Origin: Chelydra serpentina
Taxonomy: Eukaryota > Chordata > Testudines > Chelydridae
Assembly (NCBI GenBank): GCA_037349315.1
Contig: JBAIAC010000004.1
Coordinates: 35,963,001 to 36,027,000 of the forward strand
Length of the DNA stretch: 64,000 nucleotides
Direction of reading: 5' to 3'
Part shown: piece after piece, positions 39,661 through 51,935 of the stretch
How the letters are laid out: every line of letters begins with the position of its first letter
Position numbering within the stretch: position 1 is the stretch's first letter
Program-made: the position numbers and the translations under genes
The notes under the pieces: generated by a model
What the model was told of the DNA's origin: nothing
The model's input: the letters and a program-made list of their open reading frames with translations, nothing else
The model's database searches: none

Positions 39661-40226
39661 AATAGCAATAATTAGATTTTTTTTCCTTTGTGTAAGCAGA
39701 GTCAGGATGAGCTCTACCCTGACATCTGGTGGTGAGTTGTGGAAAGGGATGTCAGGGGCTAATCTTGTTTGCATGGACACACCCACCCTGCAAAGCATGA
39801 TGGATCGCTTGCCCAAATGGTCACCTTGACTGCTGTGGGAGCCCCAGTTTCTCTGTTATTGGGGCAGGAAGACTAAAGTGTTGTTACCCTGATTATGTGA
39901 ATCAAGGACAGTGGGCTTTTGTTATGAGGAAGGGACTCGCCCTTAGCTAAGCAGCACTTGCTAGGCGAGGGACATGGATTCCAAAACCCAGTGAATTGAG
40001 AGAGGTTGGGGACAGGTATTTGTATCTGGTGGCATGGGCCTCTTCTGAGGGTCCTAAATGTCAATTGCACCTCCTTCTCTCTCCACTGTGGAATATCAGA
40101 GCTAATTTTGAGTTCCTTAGGAGTCTATTCACAGGCTGCTGAGTTGGAATTACTCTGGACTAAGTGTGCAAATGAGCATGAAGGCTCCCCTAACTACAAG
40201 CTGAAATCACTAAAAAGCTGAAATTG
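39661..40226. other. No gene recognised
   Basis: No coding motif or repeat ends seen. Confidence 0.35.
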
Positions 40227-41054
40227 TTATGAGCTGAAATCACTGAGCACTGTGTTAAGTAGTGGGGGAGCCAGAAGATATATTGCTGAGCGACTGGTGG
40301 AGCGGAGCTGCTGGCGGAGCGGGACAGTTGGCGGGACAGCCGGAGCGGCTTGCAGGACAGCTGACGGAGCAGAGCTGCTGGCGGAGCAGAGCAGTTGGCG
40401 GGACAGCCGGAGTGGCTTGCAGGACAGCTGACGGAGCAGAGCTGCTGGCGGAGCGGAGCAGTTGGCGGGACAGCCGGAGCGGAGCTGCTGGCGGAGCGGC
40501 TTGCGGGACGGCTGAGCGGAGTGACTCGTGGGATGGCTGGCGGAGCAGAGCAGAGCCGAGCGAAGCACCATGAAGGGACGGGGCAGTCAGCTTCGAGCCA
40601 CGTAAGGTGCCCCTTACCTCTCCCCTCCCCATTTCTACCCAGACTGGAGGGGGTGTAACACTCTGCAGATGAACTTTTGAACTCTGGGTCTGGACTTTTG
40701 GGTTGTTGGACTTTGGGTTGTTGGACTCAAGAACCAAAGGGAAAGGACATGGCCAATTTGCTGGGGTGGGTCATTGCTCACAGTTTGGTTTACAAATCGT
40801 AGATGTGGTGTTTCCCCAGCAAAAGGCTGCATTGTTTCTCTCTGTCATTAAAAGGTTTTTCTACACTCAGACTCTGTGCTTGCGAGAGGGGAAGTACTGC
40901 CTCTTAGAGGCGCCCAGGGGGGGTGATATATATTTGTCCCAGGTCACTGGGTGGGGGCTCGAGCCGGTTTTTGCATTGTGTTATTGGAATGGAACCCCTA
41001 GATACGGAACCCGGCCCTTGTTGCTGCCGACTCTGACTGGCAGAAGGGTTACAT
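40227..41054 (+). mobile_element. Probable LTR with internal minisatellite
   Basis: Begins near TGTTATGAGC (40227) and ends AGAAGGGTTACA (41054). It contains a 67-bp minisatellite (40299 on), then a promoter-to-R-like part with ATTAAAAGG (40849) just before CTACACTCAGACTCTGTGCTTG, an arrangement like a polyadenylation signal followed by R/U5. No clear target duplication was found and no retroviral coding region adjoins it. The boundaries are estimates. Confidence 0.5.
40299..40530. repeat. 67-bp tandem repeat
   Basis: Units start at 40299, 40366 and 40433 (period 67); the third is interrupted by a shorter internal repeat of GGAGCTGCTGGCGG. The unit holds GGCGGGACAGCCGGAG and GCTTGCAGGACAGCTGAC. 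G/C-rich frames over it are not genes. Confidence 0.9.
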
Positions 41055-43609
41055 TTGGAAACATTTTTCATTGCACCAAGAAATAATCATTGACTTCACT
41101 AGAAACCAAAATCAGCCCTGCAAATAGGAAACGGTTAATTATTTATGTGAAAACCAATTGGGAGAGAAAACAAAGCCACATGCGCACCTGTTCCAAAATC
41201 TGAGCATCTGCAACGAAATCAAGTTAAGAAAAGCTCCATGCCCTTTTAAAATATTTGCAACTCCAGCTTAATTTCAAAACACGGTGTTGTGGGTTGAGCT
41301 AAGCCTGCTTGTGGGTGGGTGAAACCACGGCCTTTCATTCAAGATAAATGTACAGATGTGATTGAAACAATAGCTGTAGCACCCAAAACTCAGGTGCATT
41401 GAAAAGCTTGAGCAGAAACTGAATCCTGTGGCCCTAGGGGTTAGGGGTTTGATTGGTGGAACTGTTTTGGTCTGTTCGTGTGTGAGAGAAGGGGCAGAGA
41501 GGAAGAGAAGCAGCCAGAAAGCCAAGCACAGAGTAACAGAAGTGCTGGTACTTGTGATGGCTCTAAGAGAGAGCGCTTTTTGGACACAGACTGCTGGCTC
41601 TAAGGCGGGTTTGGAACAGTGAGCAAAAGAAGTTTGCCTCCTGCTGATTGATTGTTATTGTGTTCAGGGAAACAGGACTTTATGTATAATCTTTGTCAGC
41701 AAACAAGATTGCATCAAAGAATATACCTGGCTCTGTCACCAATTTCTCCTCCTAGCGGAAACAACCTGCAGGACCCAGAACTTTGGCTATCAGCTTGGGT
41801 CCCGAAAGGGTAACACGAGTTCCCATATTGCAACCAAGACACAGTGTGTTGGAATCATTTCAACTTCTCAAACAAAGAAAAATATCTGAGCTATTTATCA
41901 TTTCAAAATAACCGGGCTTGTGAGGCCAATGTCTGGGTTGTGTGTAGCTCAGTCAACCCGCTTTGTCATGCTTTTTGTTTTATCCTCTGAATGATTGTTA
42001 AAGAGAAGAGAGCCTTTCTTATTGCCTCTGAGGCATTAATGGCCATGTGATCAAAATCCTGGTCCCCACAATATCGTACAAGAAATATTCTAATAGACAA
42101 ATAGCAACAGTTTGACATACCCATAAAAACACCACAGGAAATACCAATTTATTCTGGGTGGGTTTATTTTCATGTTGATGTTTGTGGTACGCACAGACAG
42201 CTGAGCCCCTAAGACCATGTTTCTATGGTCAGCCGGGGACCCCAGAGTTCTCTAGGGTAACGCTACTAGAATTCAGTTGGTCTCAACAATTGAAAGGAGA
42301 TTCTTAAACCAATTTGCATGTCAAATGATTGTCAATATTTGATCGTGTGAGTGGAAAACTTATAGGCTAAAATATTGGACCAGATTCCTCTCTCTGTTAC
42401 AGCTGTTCAGACTCTGCCGTGCGTCTCAGCAGCAGCATGGGGGGATTAGAGCAGGGCCAGCTGGTCTCCCGTTATGCAGATCCATTGACCAAAAGGAGAA
42501 GCGCAGTGCTGCGACTACGGCTCTGCTAGCACAGAATCCAGGGGGTAGTTGCAGTTGTGCGAGGTGCTGCACACCGGGGGTAGGATTGTAGCAGTGCAGA
42601 TTCTGCCCTCCCAATGTCCAGGCCAGTTCCCCCAGGTCTGGCACAGGGGACCAGAAAGTGCTCCTGAAAAATCAGCAGTTATAGGAAGGAAGAGAACAGA
42701 AATCAGTTGTGGGGCAAAGTTCCATAGAGATGACACTTCATCGTTACTGTGGGCCAAAAACTCCTTCATGTCACAATGTGCCCAGCACTTGCCACTGCAG
42801 GGTGAGAGATGATGGGGTGGGAGCCACCCTGATCTCATAGCAGGGACTCTCAGGACCTCTTTGCTCTGGAGCTAGACCTGGGCCGCTCCCATCTCGGCAT
42901 CCTTGGAGGAGAGAGGCACCATTAATATAGAAAAGCTGTAAATGATGATAATGCAAAGAATAGTAATAGACACTCCAGTGTGATCCCCCAACAGGTAGCA
43001 ATGTTTGTCATAGTAAACTCTAGGCTAGGAAGCCCAGACAATCAGGCAGCAAGTGCAACAGGAGCTGGTTTTTCTCTACCATTGCACCTGCAACATGAAA
43101 GGGAGTCCATTGCAGGGCACAGCTTGTGACTGTCCGGGTACACGGGGGGATCCTTGTACAGGACAGAACCTTCTGTAGCATTCATTGGAACAAACTACAA
43201 CAGTGCACAGGTGCACATGGTACCACAGACTGTTATGCACCCGCCCCAGAGGGCTATGCTGGGAATTGTGGGATCGGAGCAACAATCCACCAGCCCCACA
43301 AGTGCTATGTGTGGACACAATACATTGTGCGCACCCAGACAGGCTGGCCAGTGTGGACTCCGCACATTGTTGAGAGTGGAGCAGTCCCAGATACACCAGT
43401 GATTTCTCTAGCATAGACCACACCATAGACAGTACCACAGAAACGTAACCAGACATCCAATGGATGCCACACCTGCTGCACAACAAGAGCAGCGATGGAA
43501 ACCTTTAGCTAAGGACAATGGAGAAAATGTGTATTTTCAGATTTCATTTAGGGCCTGACTCATCAAAGTACTTAAGCATGTGTTTAAGCACCGACTTAAG
43601 AGAAGCTTG
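41055..43609. other. No gene recognised
   Basis: 41280-41850 has the look of an interspersed repeat (TTTATGTATAATC followed by CAGCAAACAAGATTGC), but no ends were placed. 42400-43500 contains only short frames with no motif. Confidence 0.4.
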
Positions 43610-43900
43610 GGGCTGGTCCACACTGGGGGGATCGATCTAAGATACGCAACTTCAGCTATGTGAATAATGTAGCTGAAGTCAAATATCTTAGATCGATTTT
43701 TAAAAGTACTTACCCCAATCCACACAGCAGCAGGCAGGCTCCCCCGTCGACAGCGCTTCCTCCGCTCGCCGAGCTGGAGTTCCGGTGTCGACGGGGAGCG
43801 GTTCTGGGATCGATTTATCGTGTCTAGATGAGACGCGATAAATCGATCCCAGACCATCGATCACTACCCGCCGAATCGGGCGAGTAGTGTGGACGTAGCC
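43610..43900. mobile_element. PIF/Harbinger MITE, copy C
   Basis: 291 bp, ends GGGCTGGTCCACACT and AGTGTGGACGTAGCC (inverted repeats). Flanked by TTG (43607-43609) and TTA (43901-43903), a 3-bp duplication with one change. The interior has CTTAGATCGAT and GATAAATCGATCCC, as in the MITEs at 139 and 2940. Non-coding. Confidence 0.83.
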
Positions 43901-43914
43901 TTAGTCTTGAAGTT

Positions 43915-44140
43915 AAGACACAGCGCTGGGAGATCTAAGGTCTGCTCCCAACTCTGCTACAAACATCCTGTCTGACCTTGGGCAAGTCACTTCATTTTTC
44001 TGTGCTTTGGTCCCAGATCTGAAAAAATTGAGATAACGGTACTTTCCCCCACACTCGGTTTGATCCAATTAGATCTTTGGGGCAAGGACTCTCTCTTTCT
44101 AAGTGAATGTTCAATCCCTAGCACAATGGGGCTCTGATCT
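43915..44140 (+). mobile_element. MIR/CORE-SINE-like repeat
   Basis: Core CTGACCTTGGGCAAGTCACT, then CAGATCTGAAAAAATTGAGA, then the L2-like end TTTGGGGCAAGGACTCTCTC and TAGCACAATGGGGCTCTGAT. It directly follows the Harbinger MITE C. Confidence 0.78.
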
Positions 44141-44143
44141 TGC

Positions 44144-44197
44144 TACTATAGTTTAGTTAATTTCAAGATTGGAAATACTATAGTTTAGTTAATTTCA
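44144..44197. repeat. 22-bp direct repeat
   Basis: A 22-bp A/T-rich word beginning TACTATAGTTTAG occurs at 44144-44165 and 44176-44197, period 32, separated by AGATTGGAAA. It could be a local duplication or the footprint of a very short insertion. Confidence 0.8.
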
Positions 44198-44530
44198 GCG
44201 TGGAAGCAACCAAACATGATGATGTTCTGTCCTGAACCGAATCTGGCGTGTTACGAAGTAGGATGCCAGTGAGGGACAGGTGTCTGTTGTCGCCATCCAA
44301 CCATCACATTTTAGGTCTTCCAAAGGTTGGCTTTTTTTCCATCTTGCTTTCATTGGATTCAAGTCAAAGATGATTCTTGCAGAGATGTTTGTAGGCATTT
44401 GCAGCAAATGACCATACCACCTCAGAGAGCACTGGGTGACCGTTTGAGAGAGAGGGACCTGTTTTGTCAGAAGATGGATCTCTTTATTTGACTTGAATTC
44501 AAACAATTTGATGTTTTTGATCTCTCAGAT
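44195..44530 (-). pseudogene. Non-LTR retrotransposon C-terminal remnant
   Basis: A minus-strand frame (44506-44195) contains LLTKQVPLSQTV, CSLRWYGHLLQMPTN, RIIFDLNPMKARWKK and LEDLKCDGWM. RWxGHxxRMP followed by a W-K-x-P-x-G-R-P-x-x-R-W block is the standard end of many LINE RT proteins; here the second block is decayed. Clade not assigned. No upstream RT core is seen nearby. Confidence 0.55.
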
Positions 44531-44539
44531 ATGCTCCAT

Positions 44540-45762
44540 CTGAATGGACTAGTATAGAACTATAGAATCGTGAAAATAATAAATTATTAATAAACAAATA
44601 ATAATAGAACCTAAGTGTGTTTTCATTGCGCTGAGGAAAGGAGACAAAATACCAGCACTGACCACATTTTCTCATGTTAAGACGAATAAGAAAAGCGTAT
44701 AAAAGATGTGGACAGCCTGTGAATATTTACTTTTCTTTTCAAAGAGCTCCCACTGTGTTCACTAAGAGCTGCTGACACACAATTACCATAAATGACAGAA
44801 TACTAGAAGGTTCAAATTAAATGTTTAAATATTTACAGACTGCGAGATGGATGCGATGATCTAATAGGGTCTTTCCTGTCTCTAATTTCCATGATTCAGT
44901 TGTTAGATAGTTTTATTATTTTCTTTGAAGTAGCTTTGGCTTCCCCAGGTTTCCCACCAGCCTTCAGAGGATGAGATGGTGACCCTCTCTCCAGATTTAG
45001 CATTCACATTGCATTGGCCAGTGGGGATTCACTGGAGAGAAATAAGGAATTCCCACCCAATGTGGGGTTAAAAACACCACAGTTCCAAATCAAGAAGAAC
45101 TCAGATCTCTAAGCCCTAACATGGGAGCTGGTTGCGTGACACCTGGGACATCCCCCTGTCTTTGCCCTGAAGGAGATCTATTCCAGCTTCAAAGTGCAGT
45201 GACTGTCAATGGGAATTGTGCACACAATTCTCCAGTGACTCAATGGGAAAATTAGAGCACGGAGTCTCTAAATAAAAGAAAACATTGAATTAATTAATTT
45301 CTTTAATCAAGGAAATAAATAGCAATGGAAATTTTCTGCACAGGCATGTTGTCCAAATGATGGAGTGACTTAGCAAGCTAAGTAATTGGCCTGTTATGTG
45401 ACTGCACTTGAAGATGCAGTTCGGGTTGTTGTTTTTTTTTAAAGCCTTGCTGGTAATGACTAAATTGAAATAGAAGAATTAGCACAAGGTTGTCAGACCT
45501 GTGGTTATAAAAGGACCTGCTGTCTGTTGTGAAACAAATGAAAGTTCAGTGCCAGAGAATAATTAGCTGCTGTAGCACCAAACTACAGTTTCATAAATAA
45601 ATATAATTAATAAGAGGATCCAGCTGTGGAACAAACTTCCCAAGGAAATTAGACTGATCTGCATGTGACCACATTTAGATAACTCTGCAAGACCCTCTAT
45701 GCTACAGCTTTTCTGTGAGAACCAAAACGACATTAACAACTCTCCCCTTCCCCCAAAAGCGT

Positions 45763-45794
<32 letters not shown>

Positions 45795-47373
45795 AAAAAA
45801 AACTTACCCCAACTGACACTTCCTACAACCAGGAAAGGGAGAAGAATCTCCATAAAGCCCACTAGGGACCTCATTATGCCAGTCTAATCAATGTGGGAGG
45901 TGCTATGATGATGGGTCATAATACAAAGCCTTAAGATAGATAGAATGAATAGAAATGCATCTTCTGGTAAAAGACCATAACGGTAAACTGAACAGCTTAA
46001 TGTGAACAACAGACATATTCTGGGGGGAACAAAACCACAGTGAAAATGAAACAACTAGAAACATTCAATAAAGGTCAGAAAGGCACTAGGCAGGAATTGT
46101 GTAAAGATTGGGCAGAAATTTTAATAGTTATAAATGAATCCAAGAAAATAAAATCTTGCATTATTTTATTGTGCTGTGTTGCACGTATGCAACGTCATGT
46201 GCAAAATGAGCCACACAACTTCAGAAGTGAACCATCTAGCAGTACTGGAGAACTCTGTGATTATAGAGAACTTTTGTAATAATTAGACTACATGAACAAT
46301 TAAGAAATTTAAAGTTATTTTTAATATTAAGTTATGCTTGTTCGGAATCGTTATGCTGTCATTATCAAAATGTTTAAAGCTGCTTTATTATTGTTAATTA
46401 TACTGAAAAGAAAATTGCAATAGCCTCCTTCAATACAGAAATTGGGTAACTCTGACTAGTGAAGGAACTGATTTCAGATTACAGGACTCCACTAAATTTG
46501 TAGAGAAAGTTGGCATACCACTATTGATTTTTTTTCAGATATCAGTATTGAACTGTACATACCATATAAATGTGGACCCTTAAATAGTCTTTACTATGCC
46601 GCAATCACAAAAAAATAAATAATGCACAGACATTCTCAATTAGTTTTTCTCTATGAAAGTCCTAATGTTGGTGAGCGTGAGGGATAAAGACGTGTTAATA
46701 ACCCTTTCTCACAGTTCCAAGGTAAGCTGTACCTTTGACCCCTCACTCTCTCTCTCTGGGTCACCTTTCAAGTGACAGGCCTAACACCCGCACTTCTCTA
46801 AGGGTGGAATCCTGCGATTTACACCACGTTTAGACTGGGTCATCAGGATACAACCACCCTGTTTACCAACCTTAGCAGATCCCAATTGGATCTGGCACCT
46901 GCCAGACTCATCCCTTCAGGGACCTGAGATCAGTATGAAAATACAGTGACACAGGAGAGCCACTACAAAACAAAGTATTATTTATTTATCCACAGAAACA
47001 AAAACAGTGAGTGAAAGGGTTCAAACAACAAAGCCTATATGCATATTGTCTTACCTAAAAACTGTCTAATTTACCCGATATCCCGTCTGGGAGTGGAGGG
47101 ACACTGTTTCCCAGCAGTCCTTGCTTCCTCTCTCCCTCTCAGATTCAGGGCTCAGGTTTTTATACCCTTTCAGATCCTTGGCTTTATATTTCCCACAATT
47201 TTCCAGATTGTGCACAACTCCCCTCCCCTCCCTGGGTTTACCAGCCTGTTGATCGTAGTGTGGTGAGAAACTTTTGAAGGAGTTAACACCTGTGTTATTT
47301 GTTAATATTGGTGATTTGAGTTATCCAGTGCCATTGTCTGCCTTCCTGAAGATGTATGAAACCATCCCAGTGA
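44540..47373. other. A/T-rich DNA with no gene seen; CA repeat and LTR-like block
   Basis: 45764-45794 is a (CG)/(CA) dinucleotide run. 46680-47230 looks like an antisense LTR (TTTATTTATCC near 46982), but no ends were found. Nothing coding is recognised. Confidence 0.4.
45764..45794. repeat. CG/CA dinucleotide microsatellite
   Basis: CGCGCG followed by about 12 CA units and then an A run. The complementary plus-strand frame reading His-Thr repeats is not a gene. Confidence 0.95.
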
Positions 47374-47626
47374 GGATATGTCTACAGTCCAGTCAGGAGG
47401 TGTGATTGCAGCTTCTGTAGACATACCTGAGCTCGCTTCAATCTAGCTAGACAGAAGCTAGCTTTGGTAACAATAGCAATAAAGACCAATCAGCACTGGT
47501 GGAGACACGTAGCCCCACCCACCCAGGACACTAGGAACGTACTCAAGTGGCTAATCCATGCCGCCACAGCTTCACTGTTATTGTTACTGGAGCTTTTGAT
47601 CTAGCTCAGGGATGGCCACAGTTGCT
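47374..47626. mobile_element. Palindromic MITE, decayed right end
   Basis: The left end GGATATGTCTACAG is followed within 50 bases by its complement CTGTAGACATACC. Further in, CTAGCTAGA and TGGTAACAATAGC have complements at GCTATTGTTACC-like and GATCTAGCTC words near 47575-47605. The layout is that of a long-palindrome MITE with Harbinger-type TGTCTACA ends, but the right terminus is lost or unrecognisable. Confidence 0.5.
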
Positions 47627-49027
47627 CCAGTGTAGCTATTAACTGTTTGAACTCATGTAGCAGATGGCACGATAGTGGTCAATTAAACATAGGTCCCCAT
47701 AATATTTATTTAAAAACAGAGATTTCCCATGTTCTTCACACCCAAAAGACACTGAGAGCTTTTCAACTTAGGGAAGAAACTAGTATCTAAATCATAAGTG
47801 ACCTCTTCAAGAGAAATGAGATTATGAATTTCCAAGAAGTTTAAAATAAATTACAGTGCTTGGTATTGTCAATATTCACAGCATTAATCAGAATGTTACA
47901 TGCCTACCCTAAATACGACTCTCACCAATTTAGAAATATGGAAAAGTTGAAGTCTTGGGAATAGAGCTCCTTCTACACTATACATGAAGGCCTAGTTCTA
48001 GCAAAGACCAGAGGAATGTATTTTAATGGCACAGGGACACAGGAGAGACATCATTATTTATTATTTGTGTTACAGTAGGACTTGAGACCATTAACTACTA
48101 GACTGAGACCCTGCACTAGACTCTTCTTCCTATATGAAATAGAAACAAAAGTGAATTAGTTTGGCTAAAACAGGTATAATGGATTCTAATGAAATTGCTA
48201 TTCCTTGCATGTATTAAACAGATCTTGTGTACATATGGTGTGATTCATTCATCTCCATCTTTTCCAATATTTCTTCTGATCTGCACCAAACCTTTTGCTC
48301 AAAAAATAAAAAGTTACAAGAAAAGGGGGTGTCCTTCATGCTTCTTTTACAGGACTGCTCAGCAGCCGCAGCCTTTCTCTGCCCTAGTATAAGTCAAAGT
48401 CAACCAGCAGAAGGCAGATTCCACCTTTTGCTAACCAACGCTCATTCTGGGATAACAGCAACAAAGCTCAGCCCAAAATATTAAAATTTTGCAAAGTTGC
48501 AAGCAACTAATAACAGGCTCTTACAATGGAAGTGTCCAGCAATCTTAATTTTAGGTTGTGCTACCAGCTCTGAGGATAATATAGCCTGGTATTTACAAGA
48601 GGACATCTTGCATTTCATTTACCACCTATAATATGAAGTACATGAGCTGGGGGGAAAGGATGTCTCAAACGATTACTTAGAGAACCAGGAGACTTTTATC
48701 TGTTGGTCATCACCTTAAATCTAGGTCAGAGATTTGGAGATCAAATACCATTACCATCTGATGGCTGTTCAGATGTCAATGTACAATGACATGCAGTTCT
48801 TGGTGCACATCCTAATGGACAGGGATCCGTACCACAACTGGCCCCACTGCAGACAGAGGTGTCAAGGTGTGACCATATAGGAAAGATGTCTGTATGATTT
48901 ATGAATGCTGGTTGCTATTGAGAAATTATTATGCGGTTGTTACTATGCAAATTGCTGTATTATGCATGCCTCTCAGGATGTGTATCCATCATGAGCTGCA
49001 GGGTTGTGCCACATCTCTGCCAGATCA
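47627..49027. other. No gene recognised
   Basis: A/T-rich DNA without ends, repeats or motifs that I can assign. Confidence 0.4.
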
Positions 49028-49119
49028 GGGACAACGGTGGGTTGTTAAAAATCAATGACCACCTATTAAAGTGGGGACAACGGTGGGTTGTTAAAAATCA
49101 ATGACCACCTATTAAAGTG
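49028..49119. repeat. 46-bp tandem duplication
   Basis: Two near-identical 46-bp units start at 49028 and 49074, each beginning GGGACAACGGTGGGTTG and containing AATGACCACCTATTAAAGTG. With no differences seen across the unit, the duplication appears recent. Confidence 0.93.
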
Positions 49120-49278
49120 GAAACAACTTGGAACAAAAGGTGGTTTTTGCTCAGAGAAAACAGATGTCTCGTACCTGTCCATAGGGGACTGGAAGTGGAG
49201 AATGGGAAGTTACCAAACACGGAACTAAAAAGCCAAAGAGTTGGTAGAGGGGATATATCAGACTCTCAGAACCACCAG

Positions 49279-49307
49279 TATCAGAGGGGTAGCTATGTTA
49301 GTCCGGA
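49279..49307 (-). mobile_element. 29-bp PLE 3'-end insertion
   Basis: TATCAGAGGGGTAGC... to ...GTCCGGA lies between perfect 15-bp direct repeats TCTCAGAACCACCAG (49264-49278 and 49308-49322). The insert has the same wording and orientation as the extreme left end of the PLE at 27079 (TCAGTGTAGTAGCC...), which is the 3' end of a minus-strand PLE. So it fits a Penelope-like copy truncated to its last 29 bases. Confidence 0.8.
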
Positions 49308-49322
49308 TCTCAGAACCACCAG

Positions 49323-51795
49323 GGAAGCATGAAGCAAGACACACACAAGAAGTCTGGGCAGGAGAAAAAAGGGGTCAAATTGGGTGAGGACAGATGAAGC
49401 AAGCTGACGTAGGGAGAGAAGGCTCCATGTTTCAGAACACAAACCATGCCCTGGAGCAGAAGGACTCTGCAAAGGACTGTGACCTCATCCCAAAGAATGA
49501 CCTGGAGAGGTGAGGAAATGGAGGGGTGTATAGATCTGTGTATTTCTCATGCGATTAAGTAAAGAGAAATAAATGTATTAGACCTCTGTACAAAGTATCT
49601 GTGCAATATATGCTACACCTATCCATGGCTCCTTGAAAAGGTAAACGAGAGGGGTCACAGATTTGGTGGGATTCTGGGAGAGGGTGTTCAAACTATGAGG
49701 GAGCCTGAGTCAGCTCCGGTCCTGGGGGTGGCCAGGGGTCTCCATGATCGCATCTTGCAGGATGAGGCGGTAGACAGAGGCTCTGCACCTTGAGCGTGTA
49801 CCTATGGATGCAAAGACAGGGACACAGTGCCTGAGCTCTTTTCAGACTCTGGACCCTGACACGCCTATGGGACCAGCATCAGGGTCTCCTGACAGAAATC
49901 TAGTGTGCTGCCAGCAGGCAGAACCCGACCGGGTCTGTGACACAAGGATTGAATGGGACACAGAGTAGAGCTGGGTGACATTTATTTTGGATGAATAGTT
50001 TATTTTACATGAAGCTATTCGTCAATTTGACACAAATAGTTTTGGCCATTCATAAAACGGCCAGAGGAGGAGGAGAAGACAGCAGTGCTGCTACTGCCCC
50101 TTTAGCCCAGTGGTTAGGGCACTCAGCTGACATCTAGGACACACAGGTTCAAGTCTCTGCTCTGGAACCAGCCTATAACAGACTTTTCCAGTTCACCAAA
50201 AATTCCAACAATTTGCAGGTTCAGTTCAACTCAAACCAATTCTCTCCTCCCCCGCCGAACTGCCACCAGACTGAAACCTCAGTTATTCACCCGCCTCTAA
50301 TCCAGCGTGCTCTCCACCCTGCAGTGATGGCCGCACCATCACAAGGCTAAGACATCGCTTGACAGTGTTTGGGGGAAAGCTGGAACTGCAGCCACTCACC
50401 ATGTCCCTGTTCTGGCAGACTTCACACTTCAGATGTTTCAATCCGGTGTATTTCACAAATGCAAAATACATGCAACTCCCACCAAAAAACAAGACGGGCT
50501 GTCACATGCAAAGCTGATGTCTGAAACTGAGAAACATGGGTGAGTGACGTCTGCGCATGTAGGTCCTGTATATACTGGGTTAATCTTCAGTAATATGCTT
50601 CATCTGGGGCTAGTTTAAAGCCCCATTTTCCTAGCACTTGCATTAGTGGATGTGGGGACACACAGAACCTACTTGCTTTATGTTTTCATGGAACACCATG
50701 AGTTGTTTGTAGTTAGTATGCCAGACTGATATCAAGGGGCTCATCTGCTCTGCTCAACTTGTATGAAAATGCACTAAGGAAAAGGCGAATGTTCAATTTA
50801 ATTGCAAGGCTGGATTTGTTTTTCCTTCATGGCTAGGAAGACAATGCAATTATTACAGACAGTTATTTACGCAGCATGCACGGCCTACGTCCCACCCGGC
50901 CCGGATTTGAAAAGCTCTGGCAAAAGTACAGAATAAAACCAAAATTATGTATCCACGAAGCATTTAAAAGCATGTGTTTGCAACAGGCAAAGAGCATCTC
51001 CAGGAGACACGCTATCAGATTAAATGGATTTCAATGGCATTTTTTGGGCTGCACAAGGAATGCATAAATCAAGACCTGAAGTAAGTTCTCTGAACTTTAC
51101 TGATGATCCCGAACTCCAAGGGCTGTGGTAGGGACAGGAGAAGTGCACACAGTAGGAAGATGGCATAAGACCAAATTCAGACCTGCCTATGGGACGAGGG
51201 GCCACAACTTTAGTGAAGTCTGTGGGTACTCAGAACCCCTTAGGCACAGGCCTTTAATGTTTGTCAAGTGCTTTGAAGATGAAAGTGCCCAGGATTAAGA
51301 TCCCCAAGGGTGGTTTGTTTTTTTTAAACAAAATATTTTCAAGAGTTATTTTTAACATCTCACTTTTAATGGGAAAGAGAAATTTTCTTTTTCACATAAT
51401 TCAGCAGACAGCTGTTTAAGGAGACAGGGGTTATTCATACAGGTGTAGGGTGACTGCCCCACAATCTATTTCTGTTCTGGTGCTGAACAAAATATGGTTC
51501 CCTTGAGAAAAAACATTAAAAGGAAAGGCTAGAGATCAGAGAAAATTGGAGAGCAGATACGTAGAAATCTCTTGAGAAATGTAGAGAAAATAAAGGCTAT
51601 TTGAAAAAGATGAGTAATACTTACTCCCAGATTCAATGTCTATCCCAGGAAAATAATTATTAAAATGTTTAGAGGGCTTGAAAATCCTGGGTCTGTTTTG
51701 GACAAATTGTGTATTACAATTTACTGCAGTACTCAGGAACGAACAGATTAGGTTGCCTATAGTACTCCACCTCTGCTAAAAACACCTATTACTTT
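49323..51795. other. No gene recognised except a SINE head at 50096
   Basis: 49970-50080 is an A/T-rich repeat-like stretch. A tRNA-derived SINE fragment sits at 50096-50175. The rest, including 50176-51795, shows no motif. Confidence 0.4.
50096..50175 (+). mobile_element. tRNA-derived SINE head
   Basis: TAGCCCAGTGGTTAGGGCA resembles a tRNA A-box region and GGTTCAAGTCT at about 50146 a B box, at the usual spacing. It differs from the SINEs at 14560, 17944 and 24007. No intact tRNA cloverleaf is evident, so a SINE is more likely than a tRNA gene. Confidence 0.6.
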
Positions 51796-51799
51796 GTTC

Positions 51800-51935
51800 T
51801 TTTATAGCACCACCTGTTTCGAATTCATCAAGCCTCCCAATGTCCCTGCAAGGTAGGAAAGAGGTAACATCACAGCTCTACAGACGGGAATGAGATGCAT
51901 AGAAGCTAAATGACCTTCTAAAGGTCACACAGAAC
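51800..51935 (+). mobile_element. Possible MIR-like fragment
   Basis: GCTAAATGACCTTCTAAAGG and GGTCACACAGAACAAGTGG recall the MIR core words for preceding sequence (A-A-x-T-G-A-C-x-T ... GGTCACACAG). Short and diverged. It abuts the LINE at 51936. Confidence 0.4.

Noticed and set aside
50096..50175. tRNA gene
   Set aside because: A- and B-box-like words are present, but no full cloverleaf could be drawn; a SINE head is a better explanation.
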